DNA from: Bifidobacterium biavatii DSM 23969
GTDB taxonomy: Bacteria > Actinomycetota > Actinomycetes > Actinomycetales > Bifidobacteriaceae
Length of the DNA: 64,000 nucleotides
Reading direction: 5' to 3'
NCBI RefSeq assembly: GCF_000741165.1
Contig: NZ_JGYN01000030.1
Span: forward strand, 310,001 to 374,000
The notes beneath the pieces are model-generated. The model saw only the letters and a program-made list of their open reading frames with translations, was not told the DNA's origin and ran no database searches. Shown one piece after another: positions 1-11,870 of the stretch; the first letter of the stretch is position 1; each line of letters starts with the position of its first letter. A program made the position numbers and the translations under genes.

Positions 1-1132
1 CCTTGGTGCCGTCGGCCTCGGTGACGAGCTCGTCGGCGCACGCGATGCCGTTCTCGGTGATGAACAGCGGAAGCTCCGGGTAGTCGTTGTGCACGCGCAC
101 GAGCAGGTCGTACAGGCCGTTCGGATCGATGTTCCAGCCCATTTCGGTGTGCTCGCCCGGGGTCGGCAGCCAGTCGATGTCGCTGCAGCCGGGGAACGTG
201 CTTGCCTCGGTGGACTGCGGGAACTGCGGGCGGTCGCTCATCTTGACCAGGCTAGTCGAGTAGTAGTTGATGCCGAGCAGGTCGATCGGCTGGTGGATCT
301 GCTCGAGATCGCCGTCCTTGATGAACGACCAGTCGCAGATGCCCTTGGTGACCGCGAACAGCTCGTCCGGGTAGTATCCGCGCAGCATCGGGTCGAGGAA
401 GACACGGTTGCCGATCAGGTCGGTGCGGTGCACGGCGTCCGCGTCGCCGCGGTTGAACTGGAGGTTGAGGGTGACGGCGACGCGCGCGTCGTCCTTGATC
501 GTGCCGCGCAGCGCCTGCACCATGAGGCCGTGGGCGAGGTTGAGGTGGTGGACCGCCTCGAATGCGACCGGGCCGCCGCCCATGCCCGGGGCGTGCTCGG
601 TGCCGCCGTAGCTCAGGTAGGAGGAGCACCACGGCTCGTTGAGCGTGATCCACGTGTCGACGCGGTCGCCGAGACGTTCGGCCACGCGGCGCGTGTAGTC
701 GGCCACGCGATAGGCGGTGTCGCGATTCAGCCAGCCGCCCTTGTCGCCGAGATACTGCGGCAGATCCCAGTGGTACAGCGTGGCGCACGGCTTGATGCCG
801 TTGGCGAGCAGTTCGTCGACGACGCGCTCGTAAAAATCAAGGCCCTTCTCGTTGGTCGGGCCGCCCTCCGTGGGCACGATGCGAGGCATGGCGATGGAGA
901 AGCGGTAGGCGTCGACACCGAGCTCCTTGAGCAGCGCGATGTCTTCCTTGTAGCGGTGGTACGAGTCGGTGGCCACGTCGCCAGTGTCGCCGTTGAACGT
1001 ACGGCCAGGGGTGTGGGAGAAGGTGTCCCAGATGGACGGGCAGCGGCCGTCTTCGGTTGCTGCACCTTCGATCTGGTAGGAGGCTGTGGCGGTGCCGAAC
1101 ATGAAGGCGTCGGGGACGATGGGGAGAGTCAT
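1..1132 (-). CDS. GH1 family beta-glucosidase (C-terminal end outside window)
   Basis: The first 377 residues of a family 1 glycoside hydrolase, probably a cytoplasmic beta-glucosidase that releases glucose from beta-linked disaccharides. The family signatures are visible: the N-terminal FGTATASYQIEG segment, the acid/base motif TLNEP with Glu near residue 166, and the nucleophile motif ITENG with Glu near residue 360. GH1 enzymes are usually about 400-460 residues, so only the last part is missing. The ATG at 1132 is preceded by AGAAAGGA, a good ribosome binding site. It is divergent from the esterase gene at 1322, and the shared intergenic region holds an AACCGGTT palindrome. Substrate specificity (glucoside, galactoside or phospho-sugar) cannot be read from the sequence. 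Confidence 0.88.
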   Translation of the reverse strand, partial: MTLPIVPDAFMFGTATASYQIEGAATEDGRCPSIWDTFSHTPGRTFNGDTGDVATDSYHRYKEDIALLKELGVDAYRFSIAMPRIVPTEGGPTNEKGLDFYERVVDELLANGIKPCATLYHWDLPQYLGDKGGWLNRDTAYRVADYTRRVAERLGDRVDTWITLNEPWCSSYLSYGGTEHAPGMGGGPVAFEAVHHLNLAHGLMVQALRGTIKDDARVAVTLNLQFNRGDADAVHRTDLIGNRVFLDPMLRGYYPDELFAVTKGICDWSFIKDGDLEQIHQPIDLLGINYYSTSLVKMSDRPQFPQSTEASTFPGCSDIDWLPTPGEHTEMGWNIDPNGLYDLLVRVHNDYPELPLFITENGIACADELVTEADGTK

Positions 1133-1228
1133 CGATGATTCCTTTCTCTGCATTGGTACGCATCGGTCGATTCCGTTAGCGACCGATTGGTAGTTGATAA
1201 CGTCCACGACGAGTGTATCATGTTTTTA

Positions 1229-1242
1229 TGAACCGGTTAAGG
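1229..1242. promoter_or_regulatory. possible LacI-type operator (AACCGGTT core)
   Basis: TGAACCGGTTAAGG lies between the divergent GH1 and CE2-like genes. Its AACCGGTT core is shared with the TCGAACCGGTTCGA operators near 24000 and 33040, but the flanks differ. The remaining part of the 189-base intergenic region contains the AAAGGA ribosome binding site for the gene at 1322 and a TGATAACG half-site at 1195-1202. Assignment to the same regulator is inference. Confidence 0.3.
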
Positions 1243-1321
1243 TGTTGTGCGACGGCGCGTCGCGGCATCGAATACACCGGCTGGACAGCTGTTCAGCAGA
1301 TAACAACGCAAAGGACAAGTC

Positions 1322-2689
1322 ATGATAGACAGCAACGACGCACGAGTCATCATCGCCCCCAACGATCCGGCACTGCGCACGATGGGCCGCATCGACGACG
1401 CCGATCCGCCCCGACCGATCTGGGTCTACCCGTACACGCAGGTCGCATTCCGCTTTACCGGCACGTCGCTGACCGCGGATCTCATCAACTACTGGAACTA
1501 CGGCGACAGCCATCTCGAAGTCATCATCGACGGCGTGACCGCCAAAGTACGCATCCCGTCCGGATTCGTCGGACTCAACGACATGCCCAACAGCAGCACC
1601 GCATCGCACGATCCGACCGACGACATGCAACCCGAGACATCAGTCGCACTCCCCGCACCAGCCAGTCCGCGCACGCCGTTCGGCACCGGCTGGACGAACG
1701 CACTTCCCAACTCTTCCTCCGACGCGACGGTGACGCCGGTCACTGTCACTCTCGCCGACAATCTGCCGAACATCGAACACACGGCAATCGTGTGCAAACG
1801 GCAGGACGGTCAGCATTACGTGCAGCTGTTCGGCTTCGGGCTCGACGCCGGCGCGCGTGTGCTGCCGCCGCTCGACCCCGCGCCCGTCCGGCGCATGGAG
1901 ATCTTCGGCGATTCGGTGTCCTGCGGCGAGCGCAACGAAGCCGCGCTGTATGTCGGCAAGCTCGATCCGGACGTCGATCTGAGTTCGTACAGCAACGCGT
2001 GGATGTCGTACGGCGCGATCGCGGCGCGCAGGCTCGGCGCCGCGCTGCACGACGTGTCGCAGGGCGGCGCGTCGCTGATCGATGGCATCGGCTGGTTCCG
2101 CGGACCGGACTATATCGGGCAGGAGAGCATCTGGGACCGCGTCGAATACAACCCAACGCTCGGCGAGACCAAGCCGTGGGATTTCGCGCGGTACACGCCG
2201 CAGGTCGTGGTGATCGCGATCGGCCAGAACGATGCGCATCCGGACGATTTCATGGCGCGCGACTATCACGGCGAGCAGGCGGCGCACTGGCGTTCACGGT
2301 ACGTGGACTTCCTGCGGTCGCTGCACGAACGGTATCCGCATGCGACGATCATCTGCACCACCACTGTGCTGCGGCACGACCCGGCATGGGACCGGGCAAT
2401 CGACGAGGCCGTGTACACGTTCAACGCCGATCTGGCCGCCGAAGCGCAGGATTTGGCTGCATTGTGCCAACTGGGCATGGGGGCCGCCGCGGAACACGCC
2501 GCCTCTGCCGGAAATCGTCCGGCCGGACCGTCCGCTTCGGTCGGTCATGCACCCGTGGCCTACCATTTCCTCTACTCGCGCAACGGAGTGGCCACTCCGG
2601 GCCATCCGCGCGTCGCGGAGCACGAGGAAATGGCTCGCGAACTCGCCGCCTTCATCGAATCGCTCGGCCCGTCCGTCTGGAACGACTGA
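1322..2689 (+). CDS. CE2-like acetylesterase (SGNH/GDSL hydrolase)
   Basis: A 455-residue protein with the two-domain plan of carbohydrate esterase family 2: an N-terminal beta-sandwich (about residues 1-180) followed by an SGNH hydrolase domain. The nucleophile motif reads MEIFGDSVSCG with Ser198; the oxyanion-type block reads AIGQND; the catalytic His is probably His428 in GHPRVAEHEEM. It should remove acetyl groups from plant or host glycans or oligosaccharides. No signal peptide is visible, so it probably acts in the cytoplasm on imported material. AAAGGA precedes the ATG at 1322. Residues about 380-425 include a low-complexity Ala/Pro/Gly-rich loop (near GMGAAAEHAASAGNRPAG) that looks inserted. 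It is followed after 45 bases by a second esterase, likely in one operon. Confidence 0.75.
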   Translation: MIDSNDARVIIAPNDPALRTMGRIDDADPPRPIWVYPYTQVAFRFTGTSLTADLINYWNYGDSHLEVIIDGVTAKVRIPSGFVGLNDMPNSSTASHDPTDDMQPETSVALPAPASPRTPFGTGWTNALPNSSSDATVTPVTVTLADNLPNIEHTAIVCKRQDGQHYVQLFGFGLDAGARVLPPLDPAPVRRMEIFGDSVSCGERNEAALYVGKLDPDVDLSSYSNAWMSYGAIAARRLGAALHDVSQGGASLIDGIGWFRGPDYIGQESIWDRVEYNPTLGETKPWDFARYTPQVVVIAIGQNDAHPDDFMARDYHGEQAAHWRSRYVDFLRSLHERYPHATIICTTTVLRHDPAWDRAIDEAVYTFNADLAAEAQDLAALCQLGMGAAAEHAASAGNRPAGPSASVGHAPVAYHFLYSRNGVATPGHPRVAEHEEMARELAAFIESLGPSVWND

Positions 2690-2734
2690 CCGGCACCCAT
2701 CGGACACCCCCATACGACCTATCAAGGAAGCATC

Positions 2735-4561
2735 ATGAGCAAACCCATTGCCACCGGCCCCGCACCGGGATCGGACGCCAGCACCAAAACCGCCTCCTCC
2801 GGCGCGAAGGACCGCACCGTCAGCGGATCGCTGCGCGTGGCCGCCGTGTTTAGCGATCACATGGTGATGCAGCGCAATCGACCCATTCCTGTTTTCGGCA
2901 CGGCACCGGCCGGATCGGTCATCCACGTCGAACTGCAGAGCACAAACGGAGGCTCACAAACCGAGACTCTGCGCGCGGCGTCCATCGTCACCGCGAGCGA
3001 GCATTGGCTGGTCGAGTTGCCGGCGGTACCGGCCGGCGGTACCTACACATTGCTTGTTTCACGTGAAACACCACGCGACGCAACGCACGAACCGCCATGC
3101 GAGACCCTCACGTTCGTCGACGTCGTTGTCGGCGAAGTCTGGCTCGCCGGCGGACAGAGCAACATGGAACTCGAACTGCGCAACAGCGGACATGCGGATA
3201 CGGCCGTCGCGGCGAGCGCCGACCCGCTGCTGCGTTTCTACAACACGCCGAAAACCGGCGTCGTCGATCCGGCCACGGAAGCGCAGTCCGGCTGGGTGAC
3301 GAGCAGTCCGGAAACCAGCGGCTATATGTCCGCTGTGGCATACCACTTCGCACGGAAACTGCGCGCCGAACTCGGCCCGGACATGCCGGTCGGCATCATC
3401 GACTGCTATATCGGCGGCACATCGATCACCTCGTGGATGAGCCGCGCCACGCTGGAGACGTGCGAGGCCGGACGCGGGTATCTCGCGCGGTTCGACGCGG
3501 CGATCGCCGGCAAGACGGACGCGCAGTTCGCCGCGGAAACGACGGCGTGGCAGACAAAGTTCGACGCGTGGAACGACGCTATCGGAGCCGCGCGCGCGGC
3601 GGAGCCGGACATCACGTGGGACACGCTGAACGCGCGGTACGGCGAGTGCCCGTGGCCGCCGCCGGTTACGCCGACCTCCCAGTACCGGCCGACCGGACCG
3701 TTCGGCACGATGGTCGAACGCGTCGCGCCGTACGGCGTGGCCGGATTCCTGTGGTATCAGGGAGAGGAGGACGAGGCGCACTGCGAGTCGTACCGTGAAC
3801 TGCTGGGACTGATGATCGACGAGTGGCGCGGATTGTGGAACCGCTCGGATGACTGCGCCTACGGGCGTGGCACCGACTGCACGCACCGTACCGACGGCTG
3901 TGGATATGGTGCGCCGCTGCCGTTCCTGATCGTGCAGCTGCCGCAGTGGATCGACAAAAACACGGCCGCCGCGCATGCCGACCCGCTGCACTGGCCGGTC
4001 ATCCGCGAGGCCCAGTGGGACGCGGCGTGCACGATTGCGAACGTGTTCACCGTGACGACTATCGACTGCGGCGAATTCGACAACATCCATCCAACCAACA
4101 AGCGCACGCCTGGCGAACGCCTCGCCGACTGCGCGCTGCGCAACGTGTATGGGCGCGACGACATCGCCGTGGACGGGCCGACGCCGGTCGATGCGACGGT
4201 CGTCAATACCGTCACAGGCACCGTCACGCTACGGCTCGATCACGCGAACAGGCTGCATTTCGACGGTACGGTTCCCGGCACGTACGGACGCGATCCCGGC
4301 AACAACACGGCAAACGACGAGCCGGCTCACCGCGACGCCGGCGACTCCGGCTTCGAACTGGCCGGCGAGGACGGCGTCTTCCACCCGGCCGACGCGGTCA
4401 TCGCGTGCGGGGACGAACATCACGGCGGCACGGTCACGCTGCGCTCCCCCGCCGTCGCCCATCCAACGGCCGTGCGTTACGCGTGGCGCAGCTGGGGCCC
4501 CGCGCCCCTCTTCAACGAGTCCGGCCTCCCCGCTCCCCCATTCCGCCGCTCCCTGCGGTAG
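2735..4561 (+). CDS. sialate O-acetylesterase-like protein (SASA domain)
   Basis: A 608-residue SGNH-type esterase of the sialate O-acetylesterase/SASA family. The nucleophile motif is GGQSNMELEL with Ser142; the second conserved block is GFLWYQGEEDEA; the catalytic His is probably His452 in DNIHPTNK. Family members remove O-acetyl groups from sialic acids or from plant glycans; no sialidase lies nearby, so the true substrate is open. No signal peptide is seen, suggesting cytoplasmic action after import. It forms an apparent operon with the CE2-like gene upstream. Two low-complexity insertions are present, one with several Cys residues (CAYGRGTDCTHRTDGCGYG) and one Asn/Asp-rich near the C-terminus. 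The start follows an AAGGA site. It ends at a bidirectional terminator shared with the convergent beta-galactosidase. Confidence 0.75.
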   Translation: MSKPIATGPAPGSDASTKTASSGAKDRTVSGSLRVAAVFSDHMVMQRNRPIPVFGTAPAGSVIHVELQSTNGGSQTETLRAASIVTASEHWLVELPAVPAGGTYTLLVSRETPRDATHEPPCETLTFVDVVVGEVWLAGGQSNMELELRNSGHADTAVAASADPLLRFYNTPKTGVVDPATEAQSGWVTSSPETSGYMSAVAYHFARKLRAELGPDMPVGIIDCYIGGTSITSWMSRATLETCEAGRGYLARFDAAIAGKTDAQFAAETTAWQTKFDAWNDAIGAARAAEPDITWDTLNARYGECPWPPPVTPTSQYRPTGPFGTMVERVAPYGVAGFLWYQGEEDEAHCESYRELLGLMIDEWRGLWNRSDDCAYGRGTDCTHRTDGCGYGAPLPFLIVQLPQWIDKNTAAAHADPLHWPVIREAQWDAACTIANVFTVTTIDCGEFDNIHPTNKRTPGERLADCALRNVYGRDDIAVDGPTPVDATVVNTVTGTVTLRLDHANRLHFDGTVPGTYGRDPGNNTANDEPAHRDAGDSGFELAGEDGVFHPADAVIACGDEHHGGTVTLRSPAVAHPTAVRYAWRSWGPAPLFNESGLPAPPFRRSLR

Positions 4562-4579
4562 ACCATCGGACTGCATAAA

Positions 4580-4620
4580 CGAAAGCCGGTTGCCACGTGA
4601 GGTGTGGCAACCGGCTTTCG
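4580..4620. terminator. bidirectional intrinsic terminator
   Basis: A perfect 17-bp stem (4580-4596 with 4604-4620) and 7-base loop between the convergent sialate-esterase-like and beta-galactosidase genes. The stem ends in CGAAAG/CTTTCG and it can serve both strands. Confidence 0.8.
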
Positions 4621-4653
4621 TTGGTTTATGGCACTTGGCTTATAGCGTCCGGA

Positions 4654-8679
<4,026 letters not shown>

Positions 8680-8711
8680 TCATGTGCTGTCCGGCGTGCC
8701 TGAATACGACG

Positions 8712-8748
8712 AAGCCGCCGCTTCCGTATGAACGGAAAACGACGGCTT
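8712..8748 (-). terminator. terminator-like hairpin downstream of ilvC (first copy)
   Basis: AAGCCG and CCGT arms pair with matching sequence to 8748, with small internal mismatches and an ATGA loop. It lies 32 bases past the ilvC stop on the minus strand. The following sequence is only moderately T-rich. Confidence 0.55.
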
Positions 8749-8779
8749 GCCGTATGCTGCCTAGCCTAATGGCGTAATG

Positions 8780-9832
8780 TCACTGCACCTGGGCGCGGGC
8801 GATCTTGCCGGTGAAGGAGTTGGCCTCGTCGGCGTCCTTGACGCCGTCCTTGTTCCAAGAGAACATGGCGCGCAGCTTCGGGCCGACGGTCTCGATGCGC
8901 TCGTTGGAGTACTTCTCCTGCAGCTCCTTGAAGTGCGGGGCGCCGGCATCCTGATCGTCGATGAACTCCTTAGCGAAGGAGCCGTCCTGGATGCGCTGCA
9001 GGTGGTATTCCATGCGCTTGCGGCAGTCCTCGTTGATGACGGTGTTGGTGTAGTCGCCGTACTGGGCGGTGTCAGAGCAGGACCAACGGGCCTTGTTCAG
9101 ACCACCCTCGTTCATCAGGTCGACGAGCATCTTGAGCTCGTGGCAGACCTCGAAGTAGGCGATCTCCGGCTGGTAGCCGGCGTCGGTGAGGACCTCGAAG
9201 CCCATTTCGACGAGCTTGTTCACGCCACCCATGAGGACGTTCTGCTCGCCGAAGAGATCGGTCTCGGTCTCCTCCTTGAAGGTGGTCTTGATGGCGCCAG
9301 CGCGCAGGGCGCCCAGAGCCTTCGCGTAGGCCAGGGTCAGCGCCCAGCCGTCGCCGCGCGGGTCCTGCTCGACAGCCACGACGACCGGGACGCCACGGCC
9401 AGCGGCGTACTCACGACGAACGATGTGGCCCGGGCCCTTCGGCGCGACCATGAACACCGGGTGATCCTCGGACGGCTTGATGTAGCCGTAGTGGATGTTA
9501 AAGCCGTGAGCGAACGCGACGGCCGCGCCCGGCTTGATGTTGGGCTCGATGTCGTTGGCCCAAATGGTGCGCTGGTACTGGTCGGGGGCGAGGATCATGA
9601 TGACGTCGGCCTCGGCGGCGGCTTCCGGAACGGACTTCACTTCGAGGCCCTGCTCCTTGGCGAACTCGACCGACTTGGAGGTCGGACGCAGGCCGACGAC
9701 CACGTCGACGCCCGAATCGCGCAGGTTCAGCGCGTGAGCGTGACCCTGGGAACCGTAGCCGATGATCGCGACCTTCTTGCCTTCGAGCACGGAAAGATCG
9801 CCGTCGTTTTCATACCAGATCTGTGCAGCCAT
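8780..9832 (-). CDS. ilvC: ketol-acid reductoisomerase (paralogue 1)
   Basis: A 350-residue class I ketol-acid reductoisomerase. It converts 2-acetolactate or 2-aceto-2-hydroxybutyrate to the dihydroxy acids of valine, leucine and isoleucine synthesis, using NADPH and magnesium. The Rossmann motif [17 protein letters not shown] is near residue 25-40; metal-binding acidic residues lie in [11 protein letters not shown] and the C-terminal helical KARI domain follows. AAGGAG sits seven bases before the ATG. A close paralogue lies 500 bases upstream on the same strand, with its own terminator between, so each copy probably has its own promoter. The two copies are most different in the C-terminal third and at a few cofactor-loop-adjacent positions. 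Confidence 0.95.
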   Translation of the reverse strand: MAAQIWYENDGDLSVLEGKKVAIIGYGSQGHAHALNLRDSGVDVVVGLRPTSKSVEFAKEQGLEVKSVPEAAAEADVIMILAPDQYQRTIWANDIEPNIKPGAAVAFAHGFNIHYGYIKPSEDHPVFMVAPKGPGHIVRREYAAGRGVPVVVAVEQDPRGDGWALTLAYAKALGALRAGAIKTTFKEETETDLFGEQNVLMGGVNKLVEMGFEVLTDAGYQPEIAYFEVCHELKMLVDLMNEGGLNKARWSCSDTAQYGDYTNTVINEDCRKRMEYHLQRIQDGSFAKEFIDDQDAGAPHFKELQEKYSNERIETVGPKLRAMFSWNKDGVKDADEANSFTGKIARAQVQ

Positions 9833-10043
9833 GTAAGCACTCCTTGTACTTGCGTGCCGTCAGCGTTTGCCGGCACACGGTGTTGTGTGGTTGCGCATTA
9901 TGCTTTTGTGTACTGATGTACAACATTCTGCGCGTTTGGGGGTTCGGGATGGGTTTCCCGAGCGGTCTCAAGCGTGAGGATTTTGTCCTCGAAACTGCTC
10001 CCCATCCTACCGATAACCCCGTCGCCATCCGGTCATCGTCCAC

Positions 10044-10060
10044 AACGTGAGCCACGTCAC
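10044..10060. promoter_or_regulatory. palindromic ACGTG-CACGT site upstream of ilvC copy 1
   Basis: ACGTGAGCCACGT within AACGTGAGCCACGTCAC is an inverted repeat with 5-bp arms, about 210 bases upstream of the start. A related palindrome, GACGTGATTGCTCACGTC, lies upstream of the other ilvC copy at 11530-11547, so both may bind one regulator; the spacing differs (3 versus 4 bases). Confidence 0.3.
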
Positions 10061-10102
10061 TCTTCAAACATGGACATTCCGGCGGCGTCCGCCACGCCGT
10101 CG

Positions 10103-10141
10103 TCACTATGCGCGCGCAATCGAACGGCGCGCGCATAGTGA
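10103..10141. repeat. 14-bp perfect inverted repeat between the ilvC copies
   Basis: TCACTATGCGCGCG and its exact reverse complement are separated by 11 bases; wobble pairs extend the stem a few bases outward. It lies downstream of the ilvC copy 2 terminator and upstream of ilvC copy 1. Function unknown: a second terminator, a leader structure or an operator. The remaining bases from 9833 to 10240 hold only the ribosome binding site and the palindrome at 10044. Confidence 0.5.
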
Positions 10142-10240
10142 TGATTCTGCGCTCCGAAACATCACTGAGTGCACGCCGAGCACACGGTTGCGCGCACTGG
10201 GTGACGATTCATTGACGGTCCGCTGACAGCCCGCAACGCA

Positions 10241-10278
10241 AACAGCCGCCGCTCCGGATGAATGGAGCGGCGGCTGTT
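10241..10278 (-). terminator. intrinsic terminator of ilvC copy 2
   Basis: A perfect 15-bp stem (10241-10255 with 10264-10278), GC-rich, with an 8-base loop, 54 bases past the stop codon. On the minus strand it is followed by TTTGCGTT. Confidence 0.75.
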
Positions 10279-10331
10279 ACGAAAGCCGTTTTGCTATCGG
10301 CTATGCGCGGTTGGTGCAACCGCGGGCGCAA

Positions 10332-11384
10332 TCACTGAACCTGGGTACGAGCGATCTTGCCGTTGAAGGACTCGGCCTCGTCCTGATCCTTGGCCGGGCC
10401 GTTGTTCCAAGAGAACATGGCGCGCAGCTTCGGGCCGACGGTCTCGAGGTGCGGGTGCGAGTACTCCTCCTGCAGCTTCTTGAACTTCGGGGCGCCGGCG
10501 GCCTGATCGTCCATGAACTCCTTGGCGAAGGAGCCGTCCTGAATGCGCTTCAGCTGGTACTGCATGCGCTTCTTGGTCTCCTCGGTGATGACCGTGGAGG
10601 TGTAGTCGCCGTACTGGGCGGTGTCAGAGCAGGACCAACGGGCCTTGTTCAGACCACCCTCGTTGGCGAGGTCGACCAGCATCTTCAGCTCGTGGAACAC
10701 CTCGAAGTAGGCGATCTCCGGCTGGTAGCCGGCCTCGGTCAGCACGTCGAAGCCCATGTCGCACAGGTGGTTGATGCCGCCCATCAGCACGTCCTGCTCG
10801 CCGAACAGATCGGTCTCGGTCTCCTCGGTGAAGGTCGTCTTGATGGCGCCGGCGCGCAGGGCGCCCAGAGCCTTCGCGTAGGCGAGGCACAGCGGCCAGG
10901 TCTTGCCGTCCGGGTCCTGCTCGACAGCCACGACGACCGGGACACCACGGCCGGCGGCGTACTCACGACGCACGATGTGGCCCGGGCCCTTCGGGGCAAC
11001 CATGAACACCGGGTGATCGGCCGACGGCTTGATGTAGCCGTAGTGGATGTTGAAGCCATGAGCGAAGGCCAGAGCGGCACCCGGCTTCAGGTTCGGCTCG
11101 ACGTCCTCCTTGTAGACCTTGGCCTGGTACTGGTCAGGCAGCAGGATCATCACGACGTCGGCCTCGGCGACCGCTTCCGGCACCGGCTTGACCTCGAGGC
11201 CCTGCTCCTTGGCGAACTCCACGGACTTGGAGGTAGGACGCAGGCCGACGACCACGTCGACACCCGAGTCACGCAGGTTCAGCGCGTGAGCGTGGCCCTG
11301 CGAGCCGTAACCGAGGATGGCGACCTTCTTGCCATCGAACACGGAGAGATCGGCGTCCTTTTCGTACCAGATAGTTGCTGCCAT
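10332..11384 (-). CDS. ilvC: ketol-acid reductoisomerase (paralogue 2)
   Basis: A 350-residue class I ketol-acid reductoisomerase, highly similar to the copy at 8780-9832 (same [17 protein letters not shown] cofactor motif and [11 protein letters not shown] metal-binding block). I chose the ATG at 11384, giving [10 protein letters not shown], because AAGGAG lies eight bases upstream; the GTG at 11393 overlaps that ribosome binding site. Adjacent duplicate ilvC genes are known in Bifidobacterium longum. Differences are clustered (for example [14 protein letters not shown] versus [14 protein letters not shown]), while other stretches are identical, which suggests old duplication with later gene conversion. 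The two enzymes may differ in cofactor or substrate preference, or in regulation. Confidence 0.95.
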   Translation of the reverse strand: MAATIWYEKDADLSVFDGKKVAILGYGSQGHAHALNLRDSGVDVVVGLRPTSKSVEFAKEQGLEVKPVPEAVAEADVVMILLPDQYQAKVYKEDVEPNLKPGAALAFAHGFNIHYGYIKPSADHPVFMVAPKGPGHIVRREYAAGRGVPVVVAVEQDPDGKTWPLCLAYAKALGALRAGAIKTTFTEETETDLFGEQDVLMGGINHLCDMGFDVLTEAGYQPEIAYFEVFHELKMLVDLANEGGLNKARWSCSDTAQYGDYTSTVITEETKKRMQYQLKRIQDGSFAKEFMDDQAAGAPKFKKLQEEYSHPHLETVGPKLRAMFSWNNGPAKDQDEAESFNGKIARTQVQ

Positions 11385-11529
11385 GATAGGCACTCCTTTA
11401 TGTTGTTTCGTTGGGCGTTGGTAAGGCGCCCGACAATCGGTGAGATTGATGAGGCTTGAGGCGTTGAGGATTGTGTCCGCGCGGCGAGCCGTTCGTCTCC
11501 TGCCGCACTGTTCTAGTCCGGCGAGAGTC

Positions 11530-11547
11530 GACGTGATTGCTCACGTC
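11530..11547. promoter_or_regulatory. palindrome upstream of ilvC copy 2
   Basis: GACGTGATTGCTCACGTC has perfect 7-bp arms around TTGC, about 145 bases before the ilvC start. It resembles the site upstream of copy 1 (10044-10060). A shared operator is inference. Confidence 0.35.
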
Positions 11548-11661
11548 CAAATACTGAATGATTGTTTTGTGCGGTAATTTTTGCGTGAATTGACGAGCGA
11601 CGACGCTGGGGGAACGCGGGCATCTGAGCATTCATGAGCTATCAATGCCATCCCGTGTACG

Positions 11662-11705
11662 CTCCCCCAGTCAGCTACGCTGACAGCCCCCTCAGCCGAG
11701 GGGGC
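11662..11705. repeat. REP-like double hairpin, copy A
   Basis: A CTCCCCCAGTC - TGACAG - GCCCCCTC/GAGGGGGC module with two adjacent hairpins. It matches three other intergenic copies in this window (18258-18305, 30248-30295, 31216-31262). It lies downstream of the MHS transporter, in a 467-base gap packed with palindromes. Confidence 0.65.
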
Positions 11706-11773
11706 CGAGGCTCGCTACGCTCGCATGTCAAGCGTCACTTCGTAAAGTCAACGTCCGTGCTGAGCCGTCAAGC

Positions 11774-11828
11774 GGAAGCCCAGTGGGCTTCCGTAGGCGA
11801 AGTGAGCGATTGCAAGACAGGCAATCGC
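11774..11828. repeat. two small hairpins in the ilvC-transporter gap
   Basis: GGAAGCCC/GGGCTTCC (11774-11792, 3-base loop) and GCGATTGC/GCAATCGC (11806-11828, 7-base loop). They lie between the transporter stop and copy A of the REP-like repeat and may end transcription or stabilise RNA ends. Confidence 0.45.
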
Positions 11829-11845
11829 GAAGCCGACGACCAGCC

Positions 11846-11870
11846 GTTGATTTCACTTGGTGAAATCAAC
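11846..11870 (-). terminator. hairpin overlapping the transporter stop codon
   Basis: GTTGATTTCAC - TTG - GTGAAATCAAC, an 11-bp perfect stem covering the last codons and the TGA at 11853. No T-run follows, so it may instead be an RNA-stabilising structure. Confidence 0.45.
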
